From: an uncultured bacterium
GTDB lineage: Bacteria; Desulfobacterota; Binatia; HRBIN30
DNA length: 7,118 nt
Reading direction: 5' to 3'
Assembly: GCA_937975525.1 (NCBI GenBank)
Contig: CALJUJ010000660.1
Coordinates: 1 to 7,118, forward strand
Shown here: positions 5,904 through 7,118 of the stretch, one piece after another
Position numbering within the stretch: position 1 is the first letter of the stretch
Layout of the letters: each line of letters starts with the position of its first letter
Translations under genes and position numbers: made by a program
The notes under the pieces: model-generated
The model's database searches: none
The model's input: only the letters and a program-made list of their open reading frames with translations
What the model was told of the DNA's origin: nothing

Positions 5904-7118
5904 TCACAAGTGCGACGAATCGAACGAGTCGCTCACCCGTCGCACGCGCAGCCGACGCCGCAGTCGCGCCAGGCTGCGTGCTGTGCTCTGCCCCAAGCGC
6001 GAGCGGTAGAACTGCTCCAGCGCTGAGATGCGCGCGTCCTCGCCTGCGAAGAATCGGGCCTCGAGCGGTGTGATCGCGAAGCTCAGGTCGCGGATCCAGC
6101 CCATGTTGATGCGGGCCTGGCGAACCGCTTCGAACAAGTGTGCGTACAGCGGCAGAATCTCGCCCAGGTCCAGCGACAGCGAATCCCAACTCGGTGCTTC
6201 CGCCGGCAAAGACAGCACCGGAAGAACTCCCAGCGACGCCAGTGCATCGATGCCGCGCCGCGTCGACTCGGCGGGCTCGGTGCCGATCACCAACTCGCTC
6301 CAAACCGTGCCACTCGGGAAGATTCCTGCGGCATGCTTGAGCGCGTCGAAATAGCCGCGACGCCCTGTCCGCCGGGCACGTCCCGGGCACAGCCGACGCA
6401 GGTGTTCTTCGTCGAAGACCTCCAGCGGGTAGCTCACGGCGTCGACCCCCATCGCGTACGTCTCGTCGATCCAACGATGGTCCGCCGGCGGATGCATCTG
6501 CACGGCCACGGCGGTGTCGAAATTGCTCTTCACCGCTCGAATGTGGCGCTCGACCGATGCGATGCCACCATCCGGCTCGGCACCACCGCATAGGCGGAAG
6601 TACACGAACTCCGCTGCTCCCTCCGCAAAGGCCGCACGAATCACCTCCACGACATCCGGCACCGAGGGAAGCGATTGGCGCGCTGCCGAGCCCTGCTCGC
6701 TACGGCACAGCGGACACGGGCCGCCCGCGGACGAAAAGCCGCACCCGGCGCCGAACGTGATCGCGACGAACGAACCGTGCACCGTGCCGATCGATCGCAT
6801 CGCCGTTCCGGCGAGCGTGCTCTGCCGGTAGAACGCTGGTGGGTCGATCAGACGGACGTCGACCGCATCGCGGTCGCTGCGCAAGACGAATCGATCCTCG
6901 GCACCGTAGAGCACGAACGGTGTTGCATCCGCCTCTCCCCCGACGGGCGCACTCACCCAGACTTCCTCCGGCAACACCAGCTCGACGCCGTGTGGATGCT
7001 GCGCCGGGCCGTCGTCTCGTACCGTTGCCCGCGGTCGAGCGGAGTCGTCGATCTGCAGTCCGAAGCGGCCGAGCTCGAGCTTGAGCTGACCTGGATTCGG
7101 TCGGGTTTCGGCGATCTG
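5904..7118 (-). CDS. Radical SAM protein, biotin-synthase-like branch (5' end outside window)
   Basis: At least 404 residues; the frame stays open to the right edge, so the start lies outside. The GTG at 6975-6977 is probably internal, because the 47 residues before it (including QLKLELGRFGLQIDD) read like protein. The visible order is: DPPAFY (about 92-97); an AITFGAGCGF strand carrying Cys126, then Cys135 and Cys138, a C-x8-C-x2-C set likely to hold the 4Fe-4S cluster (codons at 6741-6743, 6714-6716 and 6705-6707); CGGAEP (177-182), resembling the SAM-binding GGEP motif; QMHPPAD; LEVFDEEHLRRLCPGRA (about 232-248); and IGTEPAESTRRGIDAL (278-293) followed by LGVLPVLSLP. This order and wording resemble BioB-like radical SAM proteins, perhaps the MSMEG_0568-type group, from memory. 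The Arg-rich C-terminus is not recognised. It leads the apparent operon with the symporter and sat. Superfamily is likely; reaction and substrate are unknown. Confidence 0.82.
   Translation of the reverse strand, partial: QIAETRPNPGQLKLELGRFGLQIDDSARPRATVRDDGPAQHPHGVELVLPEEVWVSAPVGGEADATPFVLYGAEDRFVLRSDRDAVDVRLIDPPAFYRQSTLAGTAMRSIGTVHGSFVAITFGAGCGFSSAGGPCPLCRSEQGSAARQSLPSVPDVVEVIRAAFAEGAAEFVYFRLCGGAEPDGGIASVERHIRAVKSNFDTAVAVQMHPPADHRWIDETYAMGVDAVSYPLEVFDEEHLRRLCPGRARRTGRRGYFDALKHAAGIFPSGTVWSELVIGTEPAESTRRGIDALASLGVLPVLSLPAEAPSWDSLSLDLGEILPLYAHLFEAVRQARINMGWIRDLSFAITPLEARFFAGEDARISALEQFYRSRLGQSTARSLARLRRRLRVRRVSDSFDSSHL

Noticed and set aside
6975..6977. GTG as the start of the radical SAM gene
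   Set aside because: The frame stays open to the window edge, and the preceding 47 residues have protein-like composition and resemble the N-terminal part of related proteins, so the true start is probably outside.

Overview
The window is a GC-rich, densely coded piece of bacterial chromosome with two gene blocks that converge on a short gap at 2557-2644. I see no RNA genes, mobile elements, CRISPR arrays or long repeats, and no gene-free stretch longer than about 90 bases. High GC, a polA gene followed by an ECF sigma/zinc-finger anti-sigma pair, and the style of the small secreted protein suggest a proteobacterium-like organism of deltaproteobacterial or myxobacterial grade. That placement is an inference from general impression, not from a marker gene.

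Left block, plus strand (2-2556): the C-terminal end of DNA polymerase I (polA) enters from the left edge. It is followed by an ECF (RpoE-like) sigma factor with a GTG start, a membrane-anchored zinc-type anti-sigma factor, a secreted protein of about 156 residues, and an 87-residue membrane protein. The last three genes are joined by two ATGA stop/start overlaps, so they are very likely translated together. The sigma and anti-sigma pair look like a classical envelope-signalling switch. The two small downstream proteins, both unrecognised, are the natural candidates for an accessory, sensor or output role.

Right block, minus strand (7118 down to 2645): a radical SAM protein (5' end beyond the window), a DASS/SLC13-type sodium:anion symporter, a UspA-like protein and ATP sulfurylase (sat) lie head to tail with gaps of 34 bases, an ATGA overlap and 58 bases. 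This looks like one operon. Sat plus an anion symporter points to uptake and activation of sulfate. The radical SAM enzyme resembles the biotin-synthase-like branch but has an unusual C-x8-C-x2-C cluster motif, and its role here is unknown. No other sulfur-pathway gene (APS kinase, APS or PAPS reductase, sulfite reductase) is visible, so assimilatory and dissimilatory roles cannot be separated.

The most notable points are the radical SAM enzyme placed in a sulfate-activation operon, the symporter whose first signature motif is replaced by Ser-Glu-His-Ala while the second is kept, and the two uncharacterised envelope proteins coupled to the anti-sigma gene.
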